Positions 1 to 7,388 of a stretch of DNA of 9,257 nt are shown here, one piece after another. The position numbers and the translations under genes are program-made. Position 1 is the stretch's first letter. The number at the start of each line of letters is the position of its first letter. The notes beneath the pieces are model-generated. The model saw nothing but the letters and a program-made list of their open reading frames with translations. It was not told the origin of the DNA and did no database searches. The DNA is from Gammaproteobacteria bacterium (GTDB lineage Bacteria > Pseudomonadota > Gammaproteobacteria > Xanthomonadales > Xanthomonadaceae), in contig JAHEBG010000029.1 in assembly GCA_024642445.1 (NCBI GenBank), forward strand, positions 1 to 9,257. Reading direction: 5' to 3'.

Positions 1-961
1 TGAAATGCCGCAGGCCCTCGGGAGGCCCGAAGCGCGCACTGGGCGCATACAATCCTAATGTCTGATAGCCCCAGGAGCCGTCAAACGGAAATTCACTGAT
101 CGGCATCAGTTCAATATGGGTAAAGCCCAGGCCGGCAACATACGTGGGTAACCGTTCCGCCAATTCACGCCAATCGGGAAAATGGCCTTCACTGCCGGCA
201 CGCCAGGATGCGGCGTGCACTTCATACACGCTGATCGGCGCATCCCGGCGGTTGGCCACAATGCGGGCGGCCGGCAACGGTCTGGGCTCCGGCAATTTCG
301 CTACACGGCTGGCGGTTCCCGGCCTAAGTTCGGCAGCGCGGGCGTAAGGGTCGGATTTGGCCGGCAGTAATGCACCTTGGGCATCGAGCAGTTCAAATTT
401 ATACAGATCACCTTCGGCAACCTGTGGAATGAAAATCTCCCAAACGCCATAACTGTGGCGTAGTCGCATCGCATGCCTGCGGCCATCCCACTGGTTGAAT
501 GTTCCGATGACACTGACCCGCAACGCGTTTGGTGCCCATACCGCAAAGCGAACACCCGAAACGGTGCCCACCTGTGTTGGCAGCGCGCCTAAAATTCGAT
601 ACGGCTCGGGATGCAAGCCTTGCTGCAATTGCTGTAAATCGGTATCGCACAATTGCGGCCCGTACGCATAGGCATCATCCAGTTCGGAGCAACTGCCATC
701 TTGCCAACGCACGCGTAAACGGTAGGCAAAAAGCTTACGCCTGCGCGGGATGCGTGCTTCGAACACATCGGAATTCTCTCTGCGCTGCAGTTCGGCGACA
801 AAGTCGCCACTGTCGGCCAGCAACACCTCAACGGTGTTTGCACTCGGCAATAAGGCGCGCAGCCAAAGGCGGCCATCGGCCATGCCATGCAGTCCCAGTA
901 CGGCAAAGGGATCGGCATGGCGTGCCGCCATCAAGGCCTTCAGCGTGGCGTTATCCAGCAT
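1..961 (-). CDS. glgB: 1,4-alpha-glucan branching enzyme (GH13), N-terminal 320 residues, truncated by the window edge
   Basis: This enzyme cuts alpha-1,4-glucan chains and re-attaches them through alpha-1,6 bonds during cytoplasmic glycogen synthesis. The visible part is 320 residues of what is usually a 700-730 residue protein. Residues about 5-100 form the GlgB N1 domain, with the typical RHADPFAVLG opening at about 14-23. Residues about 135-225 form the CBM48 domain (RFAVWAPNA at 138-146, FNQWDG at 155-160). The GH13 barrel begins at about 245 with VYEVHAASWR and continues through the family block FPFDGSWGYQ at 291-300. The catalytic Asp/Glu residues lie beyond the window, so activity cannot be judged. 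The ATG at 961-959 gives the expected N-terminus. It lies 11 nt after the glgP stop and has no clear Shine-Dalgarno sequence, which suggests coupled translation. The gene order glgP-glgB supports the call. Confidence 0.95.
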   Translation of the reverse strand, partial: MLDNATLKALMAARHADPFAVLGLHGMADGRLWLRALLPSANTVEVLLADSGDFVAELQRRENSDVFEARIPRRRKLFAYRLRVRWQDGSCSELDDAYAYGPQLCDTDLQQLQQGLHPEPYRILGALPTQVGTVSGVRFAVWAPNALRVSVIGTFNQWDGRRHAMRLRHSYGVWEIFIPQVAEGDLYKFELLDAQGALLPAKSDPYARAAELRPGTASRVAKLPEPRPLPAARIVANRRDAPISVYEVHAASWRAGSEGHFPDWRELAERLPTYVAGLGFTHIELMPISEFPFDGSWGYQTLGLYAPSARFGPPEGLRHF

Positions 962-972
962 GGCTGAAGGGG

Positions 973-3456
973 CTAGGATTCCAGACTCTTCCGCGACCAC
1001 ACCCGATCGACATAGGTCTGAACCGTTCGGTCTGAAGAAAAGTCGCCCATGCCGGCGATATTGCGAGCAACCATCGCCTGCCACCCACGTTTGTCGCCGT
1101 AGAGCTGATCCACGCGTTGCTGCGTTGCACAGTAGTCGGCAAAGTCGGCCAACAGAAAATAGCGGTCATGTTGTAAAAGATTGTCGATGAGGGCTTTATA
1201 GCGGCCCGGCTCGCCGGGGTTGAACTGGCCACGGCCGATGGCATCCAGTACCGCCTTCAGTTCGGCATTCTGTTGTGCAATCCAGCGCGGCTGATACCCT
1301 ACGGCGCGCAGTTTTTCCAGATCTTCGGTGCGGTGGCCGAATACGAAAACATCCTCGACCCCGATGGCTTCTGCCATTTCGATGGTAGCGCCGTCCCAGG
1401 TGCCGATGGTCAATGCCCCGTTCAACGCGAACTTCATGTTGCCGGTGCCGGAGGCCTCGGTGCCGGCTGTGGAAATCTGCTCGGACAAATCGGCAGCTGG
1501 AATGATGATTTCCGCCAGACTGACCCCGTAATTGGGCATGAACACCACTTTCAGTTTGCCTTGCAAGCGTTCATCGGAATTCACGGTACGGCCAATGTCG
1601 TGCGCCAAGCGGATAATCTGTTTGGCGGCGTGGTACGCCGATGCCGCCTTGCCCGAGACAATGACGGTGCGCGCCTGCCAGCCATTGCCGTCCGGTCCGT
1701 CCGGCTGCGCCAGCATGGCCTGATAACGGGCCACCACATGCAGCAGATTCAACAGCTGGCGCTTGTATTCGTGAATACGTTTAATCTGTACATCAAACAA
1801 GGAATGGCTGTTCACCCGAATGCCGGTTTCATTCCAGATACGCTCGGCCAAGCGTGCTTTATTGGCATGCTTGATGACCGCCAGACTTTCGCCGAATTCG
1901 GGGTCATCAGCGATCTCGCGCAGCCGTTGCAGCTGGCCCAAATCACGGCGCCATGCCTTGCCGATGCGGGCATCCAATACCTGCGAAAGTCCGGGATTGG
2001 CCTGCTGCAACCATCGGCGCGGGGTAACGCCGTTGGTGACATTGAGGAATCGCGCCGGGAAAAGTCGGGCATAGTCGGCGAAAATGGTATCCACCATCAA
2101 TTGCGAGTGCAATGCCGCCACGCCGTTCACGCGGTGCGAGGCCACCACCGCCAGTGCCGCCATACGCACACGGCGACCGCCAGTCTCATCGATCAAGGAC
2201 ACCCGTTCGGCCAAAGCTTCATCGCCGGGAAAACGTTTGCGCACGTCACTGAGGAATCTATGGTTGATGCCGTAGATGATTTCCAGATGCCTTGGCAGCA
2301 ATTGTTCAAATAAGCTAACCGGCCAGGTTTCAAGCGCTTCGGGCATCAGAGTGTGGTTGGTGTACGACACCGCTTGCGTGGTGATGCGCCATGCGTCATC
2401 CCAATCCATGGCGTGTGCATCCATCAAAAGACGCATCAATTCTGCCGGCGCCAGCGCCGGATGCGTGTCATTCAGATGGATGGCATTGTGCAAACCCAGG
2501 TCGTCGAGTGAGCCGAACTCCTGCAGGTGGCGCTGCAACATGTCCTGAAGCGAGGCGCTAACCAGAAAGGCTTCTTGCCGCAAACGCAGCTCACGGCCGG
2601 CGGCATGGCTATCATCAGGATACAGAACCCAATTCAGCGCTTCGGCCGACCATTGCGGTTTTGCCGCTGCAGCATAGTCGCCCCGTACTACCGCCTGGAA
2701 ATCGATGGAATGTCCGGGCATGGCTTGCCACTGGCGCAGGGTGGAAACACGCGCGCTGTTTTGTGCCGGAACGATGAAGTCGATGGCGCGTGCGCGGACG
2801 ATTTCGGCAGGTTGCCATCGTCTGCCGCCGGCGCGGTCGGATTGCACGCCGCCACCGAAGCCCACGGTATATTCAATATCACTGCGCTCGTGATCCCAAA
2901 GGCCGCCCTCACGCAGCCAGTCGTCCGGAGATTCGACTTGCACACCATCCGGCGTGGATTGCTTGAACATGCCGAACCGGTAACGCAGTCCGTAACCGAA
3001 TGAAGGCAGTTCCAGTTCGGCGAATGAATCCAGAAAGCAGGCTGCCAGTCGGCCCAAGCCGCCATTGCCCAGGGCCGCATCCGGTTCCTGTTCCAACGCA
3101 TCGGCTAAATGGATGCCGTGTTCGGCCAGCGCCGTGCGTACGGTTTCGTCCAAATGCAGGGCCGCCAACGTATTGCGCAGGGCCCGGCCCATCAGAAACT
3201 CCATGGACAAATAATGCACCCGTCGCGGTTCCGCGCGACTGCCGCGTTTGGCATCCGCTTTTTGGGTGTCAGCCCAACGCAGGGACAGGTGTTCCCGGCA
3301 GATTTCAGCCACAACCGCCAGAGCCGATTTGGCATCCAGAGGCTCGGCACGGGTGGCGGCAAGCACACCGATACGCGACAAAAACGCCTGTTGCAAAGCA
3401 ACCGGCACCGCTGTTTCATCAGGTGTTACGAGAGTGTTCATATGTGGGCGGGGCAT
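973..3456 (-). CDS. glgP: Glycogen/maltodextrin phosphorylase (GT35, PLP-dependent)
   Basis: The enzyme removes glucose from the non-reducing ends of alpha-1,4-glucans with phosphate, giving glucose-1-phosphate in the cytoplasm. The protein is 827 residues, close to the usual 800-840. Near the N-terminus is the block HYLSMEFLMGRALRNTL, followed by the glycine loop GNGGLGRLAACFLDS. The signature EASGTGNMKFALNGALTIGT carries the lysine that binds pyridoxal phosphate, at about residue 675. The reading frame is intact to a TAG stop. Two starts are possible: ATG at 3456 or ATG at 3441 (MNTLVTP). Neither has a Shine-Dalgarno sequence. I prefer 3456 because a -10-like TATAAC ends 5 nt before it, which would fit a leaderless mRNA. 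The preference for glycogen over maltodextrin is inferred from linkage to glgB. Confidence 0.95.
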   Translation of the reverse strand: MPRPHMNTLVTPDETAVPVALQQAFLSRIGVLAATRAEPLDAKSALAVVAEICREHLSLRWADTQKADAKRGSRAEPRRVHYLSMEFLMGRALRNTLAALHLDETVRTALAEHGIHLADALEQEPDAALGNGGLGRLAACFLDSFAELELPSFGYGLRYRFGMFKQSTPDGVQVESPDDWLREGGLWDHERSDIEYTVGFGGGVQSDRAGGRRWQPAEIVRARAIDFIVPAQNSARVSTLRQWQAMPGHSIDFQAVVRGDYAAAAKPQWSAEALNWVLYPDDSHAAGRELRLRQEAFLVSASLQDMLQRHLQEFGSLDDLGLHNAIHLNDTHPALAPAELMRLLMDAHAMDWDDAWRITTQAVSYTNHTLMPEALETWPVSLFEQLLPRHLEIIYGINHRFLSDVRKRFPGDEALAERVSLIDETGGRRVRMAALAVVASHRVNGVAALHSQLMVDTIFADYARLFPARFLNVTNGVTPRRWLQQANPGLSQVLDARIGKAWRRDLGQLQRLREIADDPEFGESLAVIKHANKARLAERIWNETGIRVNSHSLFDVQIKRIHEYKRQLLNLLHVVARYQAMLAQPDGPDGNGWQARTVIVSGKAASAYHAAKQIIRLAHDIGRTVNSDERLQGKLKVVFMPNYGVSLAEIIIPAADLSEQISTAGTEASGTGNMKFALNGALTIGTWDGATIEMAEAIGVEDVFVFGHRTEDLEKLRAVGYQPRWIAQQNAELKAVLDAIGRGQFNPGEPGRYKALIDNLLQHDRYFLLADFADYCATQQRVDQLYGDKRGWQAMVARNIAGMGDFSSDRTVQTYVDRVWSRKSLES

Positions 3457-3461
3457 TCATT

Positions 3462-3467
3462 GTTATA
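3462..3467 (-). promoter_or_regulatory. Possible -10 element of glgP
   Basis: TATAAC on the minus strand lies 5 nt before the ATG at 3456, so a start of transcription at the usual distance would fall on or next to the start codon. No good -35 hexamer is visible about 17 nt upstream, where the DNA is GC-rich. This is inferred from position and matches 5 of 6 consensus bases only. Confidence 0.35.
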
Positions 3468-3577
3468 GGTGTGGAAACAACGCCGCGCCGGCGTCATTGA
3501 ACGGCACCCCCAGTGTAGAAGCCCGACCCCCTGCCGGCAAGAAAATTGCAAACGTATTCATCGGTGCTGCACCATCG

Positions 3578-3583
3578 TATGAT
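3578..3583 (+). promoter_or_regulatory. Possible -10 element of the serine hydrolase gene
   Basis: TATGAT matches five of six bases of the -10 consensus and ends 6 nt before the ATG at 3590. A start of transcription at normal spacing would coincide with the start codon. The -35 position (about 3555-3560, TATTCA) is poor. TTGCAA at 3546 is too far away, with a 26 bp spacer. Confidence 0.35.
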
Positions 3584-3589
3584 AGGTCA

Positions 3590-4759
3590 ATGAAAAGACG
3601 GGATTTTCTCCAGTTAAGTTCAGTAATGCCACTGCTGGCCTGCGCATCAGCCGTTCAGGCTAGGCCGGCGTTCTGGACACAAGTGTTTGCGGCGATGCCC
3701 AAGGTGCTGGCTGAAATGGCGCACAATCCCGAGCACCGCGTGCAAATACTGTGCCAGTTCCGCCAGCTGGGTACCTCGCACTGGCACACGCGGCATTGGC
3801 AACTGCAGCCCAATCGTTGGTTCAGCATTGGCAGTGTTGCCAAGTTGCCGATGGCCCTGTTGGCGTGTGAGCGGGTGGCGGCACTGGGTGGTACATTGCA
3901 GAGCACCCTCGGTTTTACGCAAGTGCCGATTGGCGGCGAATGGCCGGAAAGCGAGCCGGCCTTCGAGAGCCTGGAGCGCAGTCTGGTACGAACATTTACC
4001 GTCAGCGAAAACGTGCCTTTCAACCGCTGGTACGATTTTCTCGGTGTAGATGCCATCGCCGAGCGGCTTGCAGCGCTGGGTTACCCCTCAGCTCGATTGA
4101 TCAGCCGCATGAGTGCGCCGGTGCGTGACAATACGCATACCCGTGCCGGCCGTGTTTATGCCGCCATGGGCGATGTGCTGTCTGAATTTCCCGAGCGCAT
4201 TGGACACGAGCGCCGGTTTGCTTTGGGTGATGCCCGAACCGGCAAAGGCTTTTTGCAGGACGATGGCCGTTTGCTGGAAGGCCCGCACGATTTTTCGAAA
4301 GCCAATTTCATTGCATTGGCCGATGCCCATCGGATGTTGCGCGCTCTGGTCGATCCGGCTTCGGTGCCGGAATCACAGCGTTGGGCCATACCCGATGTAA
4401 TGCGTAAGGAAGTCCTTCGGATCATGGCATTGCTGCCGCGCGAAAGCAGCGATCCGGTCTATTCCGAATCGGAATATTACGATGGTTACGCACGATTTTT
4501 TCTCATCGGGGACAGTCCTTCGCGCAAACCTGAAGCATTGCAGCTCATAGGAAAAGTCGGAGAAGCGTATGGGTTTCTGAGTGATGTCGAATACATCCGT
4601 GCGCAGGGAAGCTCCATGGAATGCCTGCTAGCGGCAAATGTCTATGTCAACGCCGATGGCATTTTCAACGATGACAAATACGAGTACGAGACGCTCGGCT
4701 ATCCGTTCTTGGCGGCCTTGGGGCGAGCGGTGTGGCAGGTTTTGAATACCAATGCTTAG
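3590..4759 (+). CDS. Exported serine hydrolase of the class A beta-lactamase/penicillin-binding fold
   Basis: A 389-residue protein with the three active-site elements of the serine beta-lactamase/transpeptidase fold: SVAK at 82-85 (nucleophile Ser82, general base Lys85), SEN at 139-141 (the SxN element) and KVG at 322-324 (the KTG equivalent). The Ser-to-SEN spacing of 57 residues matches class A enzymes. The SEN-to-KVG spacing of 183 is about 80 residues longer than in TEM-type enzymes, so there is an extra segment. The N-terminus MKRRDFLQ matches the twin-arginine export motif and leads into a hydrophobic stretch. Cleavage after AVQA (residue 24) is likely, although LLAC at 15-18 could be a weak lipobox. 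The protein should act in the periplasm. The substrate is unknown: peptidoglycan peptides, a beta-lactam or an ester are all possible. The start at 3590 was chosen because it begins the signal peptide; the frame is open further upstream but that part overlaps glgP. The Shine-Dalgarno sequence is weak (AGG, 3 nt away). Confidence 0.85.
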   Translation: MKRRDFLQLSSVMPLLACASAVQARPAFWTQVFAAMPKVLAEMAHNPEHRVQILCQFRQLGTSHWHTRHWQLQPNRWFSIGSVAKLPMALLACERVAALGGTLQSTLGFTQVPIGGEWPESEPAFESLERSLVRTFTVSENVPFNRWYDFLGVDAIAERLAALGYPSARLISRMSAPVRDNTHTRAGRVYAAMGDVLSEFPERIGHERRFALGDARTGKGFLQDDGRLLEGPHDFSKANFIALADAHRMLRALVDPASVPESQRWAIPDVMRKEVLRIMALLPRESSDPVYSESEYYDGYARFFLIGDSPSRKPEALQLIGKVGEAYGFLSDVEYIRAQGSSMECLLAANVYVNADGIFNDDKYEYETLGYPFLAALGRAVWQVLNTNA

Positions 4760-6840
4760 AGTGCTTCCACCCAGACATCCACGCCGTTGAGTGCGGCATT
4801 TCCCGAGGGCCCGTCCAAGGCAGAGGCATCGGTCAGGTCGTTGTAGCTTGGTCCGGCAAGTTCGGTTGCGTGTTGCAGGCGCACGCCTTGCTTTTGATGG
4901 CCAAATCCGTGTGGCAGGCAGACCACGCCGGGCATCACCGAGCGGCTTGCCTTGAGCTCAACCGTAATTTCGCCGGTGCCCGAGCGCACACGCACGTGCG
5001 CACCGTCGTTTAAACCGCGTGAGAATATATCGTCTTCGTGCATCAGCAAATGATGCCGGGCTTTGCCCTTCACCAACCGCGGTGCGTTGTGCATCCATGA
5101 GTTATTGCTGCGGATATCGCGGCGGCCAATCAGCTGCAGACTGCCATTGGCAGATTTCGGCAATTGTTGTGGCAATGCTTGCAATGCCTGCATGAACAAC
5201 GGCGGTGCCGCTTCAATCGTTCCGCTTTCGGTTTGCAAGCGACTGAGCATTGATGGCCGCAACGCGCCAATGTCGATGCCATGTTCAGCCGCTTGCAATT
5301 GCGCGATATCCAAACCGGAGCTGCCATTCGCCAGACCCATGGCAATCAGCGTTTTCGGCGGCGGCAGATCCTGCCAGGGTTTGCCTGCGGCTTTGGCATA
5401 GGCGGCGCCAATGCCGTTGACGATCTCCCAGTCGGCGCGTTCGTCTTCACCGCGTTCCCGCAGAGGTGTATTGAGCCGTGCCACACGGCGCACGGCAAAG
5501 GCATTGAACACCGAATCGTAATGGTATTGCGTTAAAAAACTGGCCGGCGGCAGAATTAAATCTGCGTGCTGTGTGCTTTCATTGATATAGATATCCATGC
5601 TGAGCATGAAGTCCAACTGTTGCAATGCTGCATCCAGAGCCACGCCATTGGGTGTAGATAACACTGGATTGCCGGCACTGGTAAACAAGGCGCGGATCTG
5701 GCCGTCACCCGGCGTGGTGATTTCTTCATGCAGCACCGACACCGGCAACTCGCCGGAAAATTCGGGCAAGCCACGCACCCGGCTGTGCCAGCGGCTTCGT
5801 GCGCCGGGCGAGGTGCCTTTGCCGGTAATGGGCAGTGCGGCTTCATTGACCAAAGCCCCGCCCACCGCATCCAGCTGCCCGCAATACAGGTTGATTAACT
5901 GCAGTAACCATTGGCACAACGTGCCATGCGCCTGTACCGAGACGCCCATTCGGCCATAGGCAACCGCCCGTTGCGCGGCATAAAACGCGTGCGCCATGTT
6001 CTGAATGGTTTCATCGGCAATACCGGTCATTGCCGGAATGTCCTGGCTTGGAAATGCGGCTATGGCCGCCATTGCCGTTTCAAAGCCGGTCAGCTTTCCG
6101 GTATAGGCGTGCAAGCGTGCCGGGCCGGCGTGCTGCAGTGCCTGCAGGAAGGCAATGAGAAAATACACATCGCTGGCAGGCCTGATGAAATGGTGCACGC
6201 TGGCCAATTCGGCGGTTTCCGTCTTGCGCGGATCAATCACCACCAGGGTTCCGCGGGCGGTCAAGGCTTTGATGCGTGCACGCACATCCGGAACGGTCAT
6301 CAGGCTGCCGTTGGAGGCCATCGGATTGGCACCCAACATCAGAAAATAATCGGTGTGATCGATATCGGGAATGGGCAACAGGAATTGATGACCGTACATC
6401 TGGGCATTCACCAGTTGATGCGGCCATTGATCGACCGATGACGCGCTGAACACATTGCGGCTGCGGAAGGCTTTCAGCAGCGCCGGCACATAGGCGATAT
6501 GCCCGAAATGGTGCACGTTTGGATTGCCAAGGTAGCTGCCGATGCTGTCGGCGCCGTGTTGCGCTTGAGTCGCCGCAAGTTTCTCACCGGCCAAGGTGAA
6601 TGCCTCGTCCCAGGAAATCTCCTGCCACGCATTGCCGTTGCGTAGCATCGGCCGGCGCAGGCGGTCGGGATCATTTTCCAGATCCAGAATTGCATTGCCT
6701 TTCGGGCAAATATGGCCGCGGCTGAACGGGTCGGCATCGTCGCCGCGAATCGCTAATAGTTTATCGTCATCAAACTGGAATTCCAGACCGCAGATGGCTT
6801 CGCATAAGGGGCAGGCGCGGAATTTGGAATGACGGCTCAT
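4756..6840 (-). CDS. Molybdopterin-dependent oxidoreductase, catalytic subunit (DMSO reductase/formate dehydrogenase superfamily)
   Basis: A 694-residue protein. At the N-terminus are C10, C13, C17 and C45 (CPLCEAIC followed by CPKG), the pattern that binds a 4Fe-4S cluster. Molybdopterin dinucleotide contacts follow: GANPMASNGS and IDPRKTETAELA. The dinucleotide-binding domain is at about 568-694 and contains SNNSWMHN and the LPHGFGHQ block. At the slot where formate dehydrogenases read NVDCCARV then Cys/Sec, this protein has NVFSASSVD, placing Asp137 in the metal-ligand position. It therefore may use an Asp ligand, as NarG-type enzymes do. There is no twin-arginine signal, so it is probably cytoplasmic. 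No iron-sulfur or cytochrome partner is encoded nearby. The substrate is unknown. The start at 6840 gives the usual distance to the Cys motif. A frame open to 7050 would overlap the upstream gene by about 200 bp and is rejected. It starts 5 nt after that gene's stop. Confidence 0.88.
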   Translation of the reverse strand: MSRHSKFRACPLCEAICGLEFQFDDDKLLAIRGDDADPFSRGHICPKGNAILDLENDPDRLRRPMLRNGNAWQEISWDEAFTLAGEKLAATQAQHGADSIGSYLGNPNVHHFGHIAYVPALLKAFRSRNVFSASSVDQWPHQLVNAQMYGHQFLLPIPDIDHTDYFLMLGANPMASNGSLMTVPDVRARIKALTARGTLVVIDPRKTETAELASVHHFIRPASDVYFLIAFLQALQHAGPARLHAYTGKLTGFETAMAAIAAFPSQDIPAMTGIADETIQNMAHAFYAAQRAVAYGRMGVSVQAHGTLCQWLLQLINLYCGQLDAVGGALVNEAALPITGKGTSPGARSRWHSRVRGLPEFSGELPVSVLHEEITTPGDGQIRALFTSAGNPVLSTPNGVALDAALQQLDFMLSMDIYINESTQHADLILPPASFLTQYHYDSVFNAFAVRRVARLNTPLRERGEDERADWEIVNGIGAAYAKAAGKPWQDLPPPKTLIAMGLANGSSGLDIAQLQAAEHGIDIGALRPSMLSRLQTESGTIEAAPPLFMQALQALPQQLPKSANGSLQLIGRRDIRSNNSWMHNAPRLVKGKARHHLLMHEDDIFSRGLNDGAHVRVRSGTGEITVELKASRSVMPGVVCLPHGFGHQKQGVRLQHATELAGPSYNDLTDASALDGPSGNAALNGVDVWVEAL

Positions 6841-6845
6841 GGCAG

Positions 6846-7295
6846 CTAAAGGCCTTTGCGAGCGTGGAAGCGCTGCTGAATTCGCTGGCGCAGTTGTATC
6901 AAGATGAAAAAAGCCACCGGCAAAGCCAATAACTCGGTTGCCCAGCCCAACAACAGGGTGGGCCAAATTTGCCCGAACATCGGATGGCCGATCCAAACCG
7001 AATTGAAGTACAGGAAGGACGGCAGCAGCGCTGCGGCGAAATACAGCCAATGCTTGGCTGGACGTAATTTACTCAGCACAAACGCCGCAGGAAACGACAA
7101 CAGTACATGGGTGGGAAAATCCACCAGAAAATTGGCCAAGCGTAATGTCCAACCGTTCAGTCCGGCTTCTGCCAGAAGTGTAGGTACGGGCGAGTAGGCG
7201 GCAATATAGACAAAACAGAACAACAGGAAAAATCGGTGAAATACACCCACAAGTGCCGCAATGGCGGTAGAAAGAAATACGGATCCGTCGTTCAT
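6846..7295 (-). CDS. Small four-helix integral membrane protein of unknown function
   Basis: A 149-residue hydrophobic protein that I do not recognise. Probable membrane helices lie at about 8-34, 56-77, 82-102 and 110-134. The tail at 136-147 is rich in Arg/Lys (LRQRIQQRFHARKG), so the C-terminus, and by parity the N-terminus, should be cytoplasmic. Conspicuous residues include FPTH at 60-63 and GHP at 103-105. I see no haem-ligand pattern that would prove it is a cytochrome. The start at 7295 was chosen because AGGA lies 6 nt upstream; the ATG at 7301 directly abuts that AGGA and the frame further upstream runs into the promoter region. It is the first gene of a pair with the molybdoenzyme, with a 5 nt gap, so the two are very likely co-transcribed. 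A role as membrane anchor or partner of the enzyme is only a guess. Confidence 0.75.
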   Translation of the reverse strand: MNDGSVFLSTAIAALVGVFHRFFLLFCFVYIAAYSPVPTLLAEAGLNGWTLRLANFLVDFPTHVLLSFPAAFVLSKLRPAKHWLYFAAALLPSFLYFNSVWIGHPMFGQIWPTLLLGWATELLALPVAFFILIQLRQRIQQRFHARKGL

Positions 7296-7320
7296 GGCCA
7301 TTCCTGAATCATCAGTGGCC

Positions 7321-7326
7321 AGTATA
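7321..7326 (-). promoter_or_regulatory. Possible -10 element for the membrane protein/molybdoenzyme unit
   Basis: TATACT on the minus strand sits between the ppa terminator and the membrane protein gene. It would give a start of transcription near 7314 and a leader of about 20 nt containing the AGGA ribosome binding site. The -35 position is not convincing. The upstream terminator makes an independent promoter here likely. Confidence 0.4.
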
Positions 7327-7358
7327 GCGGAGCTTTTTCTGTCTCTCGGTACAAACAC

Positions 7359-7388
7359 AAAAAAAACCGCCTGACGGCGGATTTTTTT
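7359..7388 (-). terminator. Rho-independent terminator of ppa
   Basis: CCGCC (7367-7371) and GGCGG (7376-7380) form a perfect 5 bp GC stem with a 4 nt loop. It is flanked by eight A on the left and seven T on the right. Read on the minus strand the stem is followed by eight T, directly downstream of the ppa stop codon at 7390-7388. The symmetry would allow function in both directions, but no gene approaches it from the other side. Confidence 0.9.

Larger units (their letters stand above)
3457..3589. promoter_or_regulatory. Divergent intergenic region between glgP and the serine hydrolase gene
   Basis: This 133 bp stretch separates two divergently transcribed genes and must hold both promoters. 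The only promoter-like hexamers I see are TATAAC for glgP and TATGAT for the serine hydrolase, each placed very close to its start codon. I see no convincing operator repeat, riboswitch or attenuator. The GC-rich middle (about 3480-3540) shows no clear coding potential of its own. Confidence 0.5.

Noticed and set aside
529..1190. Plus-strand open frames opposite glgB
   Set aside because: They are shadows of the branching enzyme gene, rich in Arg/Ala/Pro and with no recognisable domain.
1273..2313. 346-residue open frame on the plus strand opposite glgP
   Set aside because: It is fully antisense to a clear phosphorylase gene, shows no family motif and has no ribosome binding site. It reflects codon bias of the real gene.
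3248..3589. 114-residue N-terminal extension of the serine hydrolase
   Set aside because: It overlaps the 5' part of glgP, reads as low-complexity antisense sequence and would bury the twin-arginine signal peptide in the middle of the protein.
6841..7050. 70-residue N-terminal extension of the molybdoenzyme
   Set aside because: It overlaps the membrane protein gene, and the family normally begins about 10 residues before the first Cys of the cluster motif.
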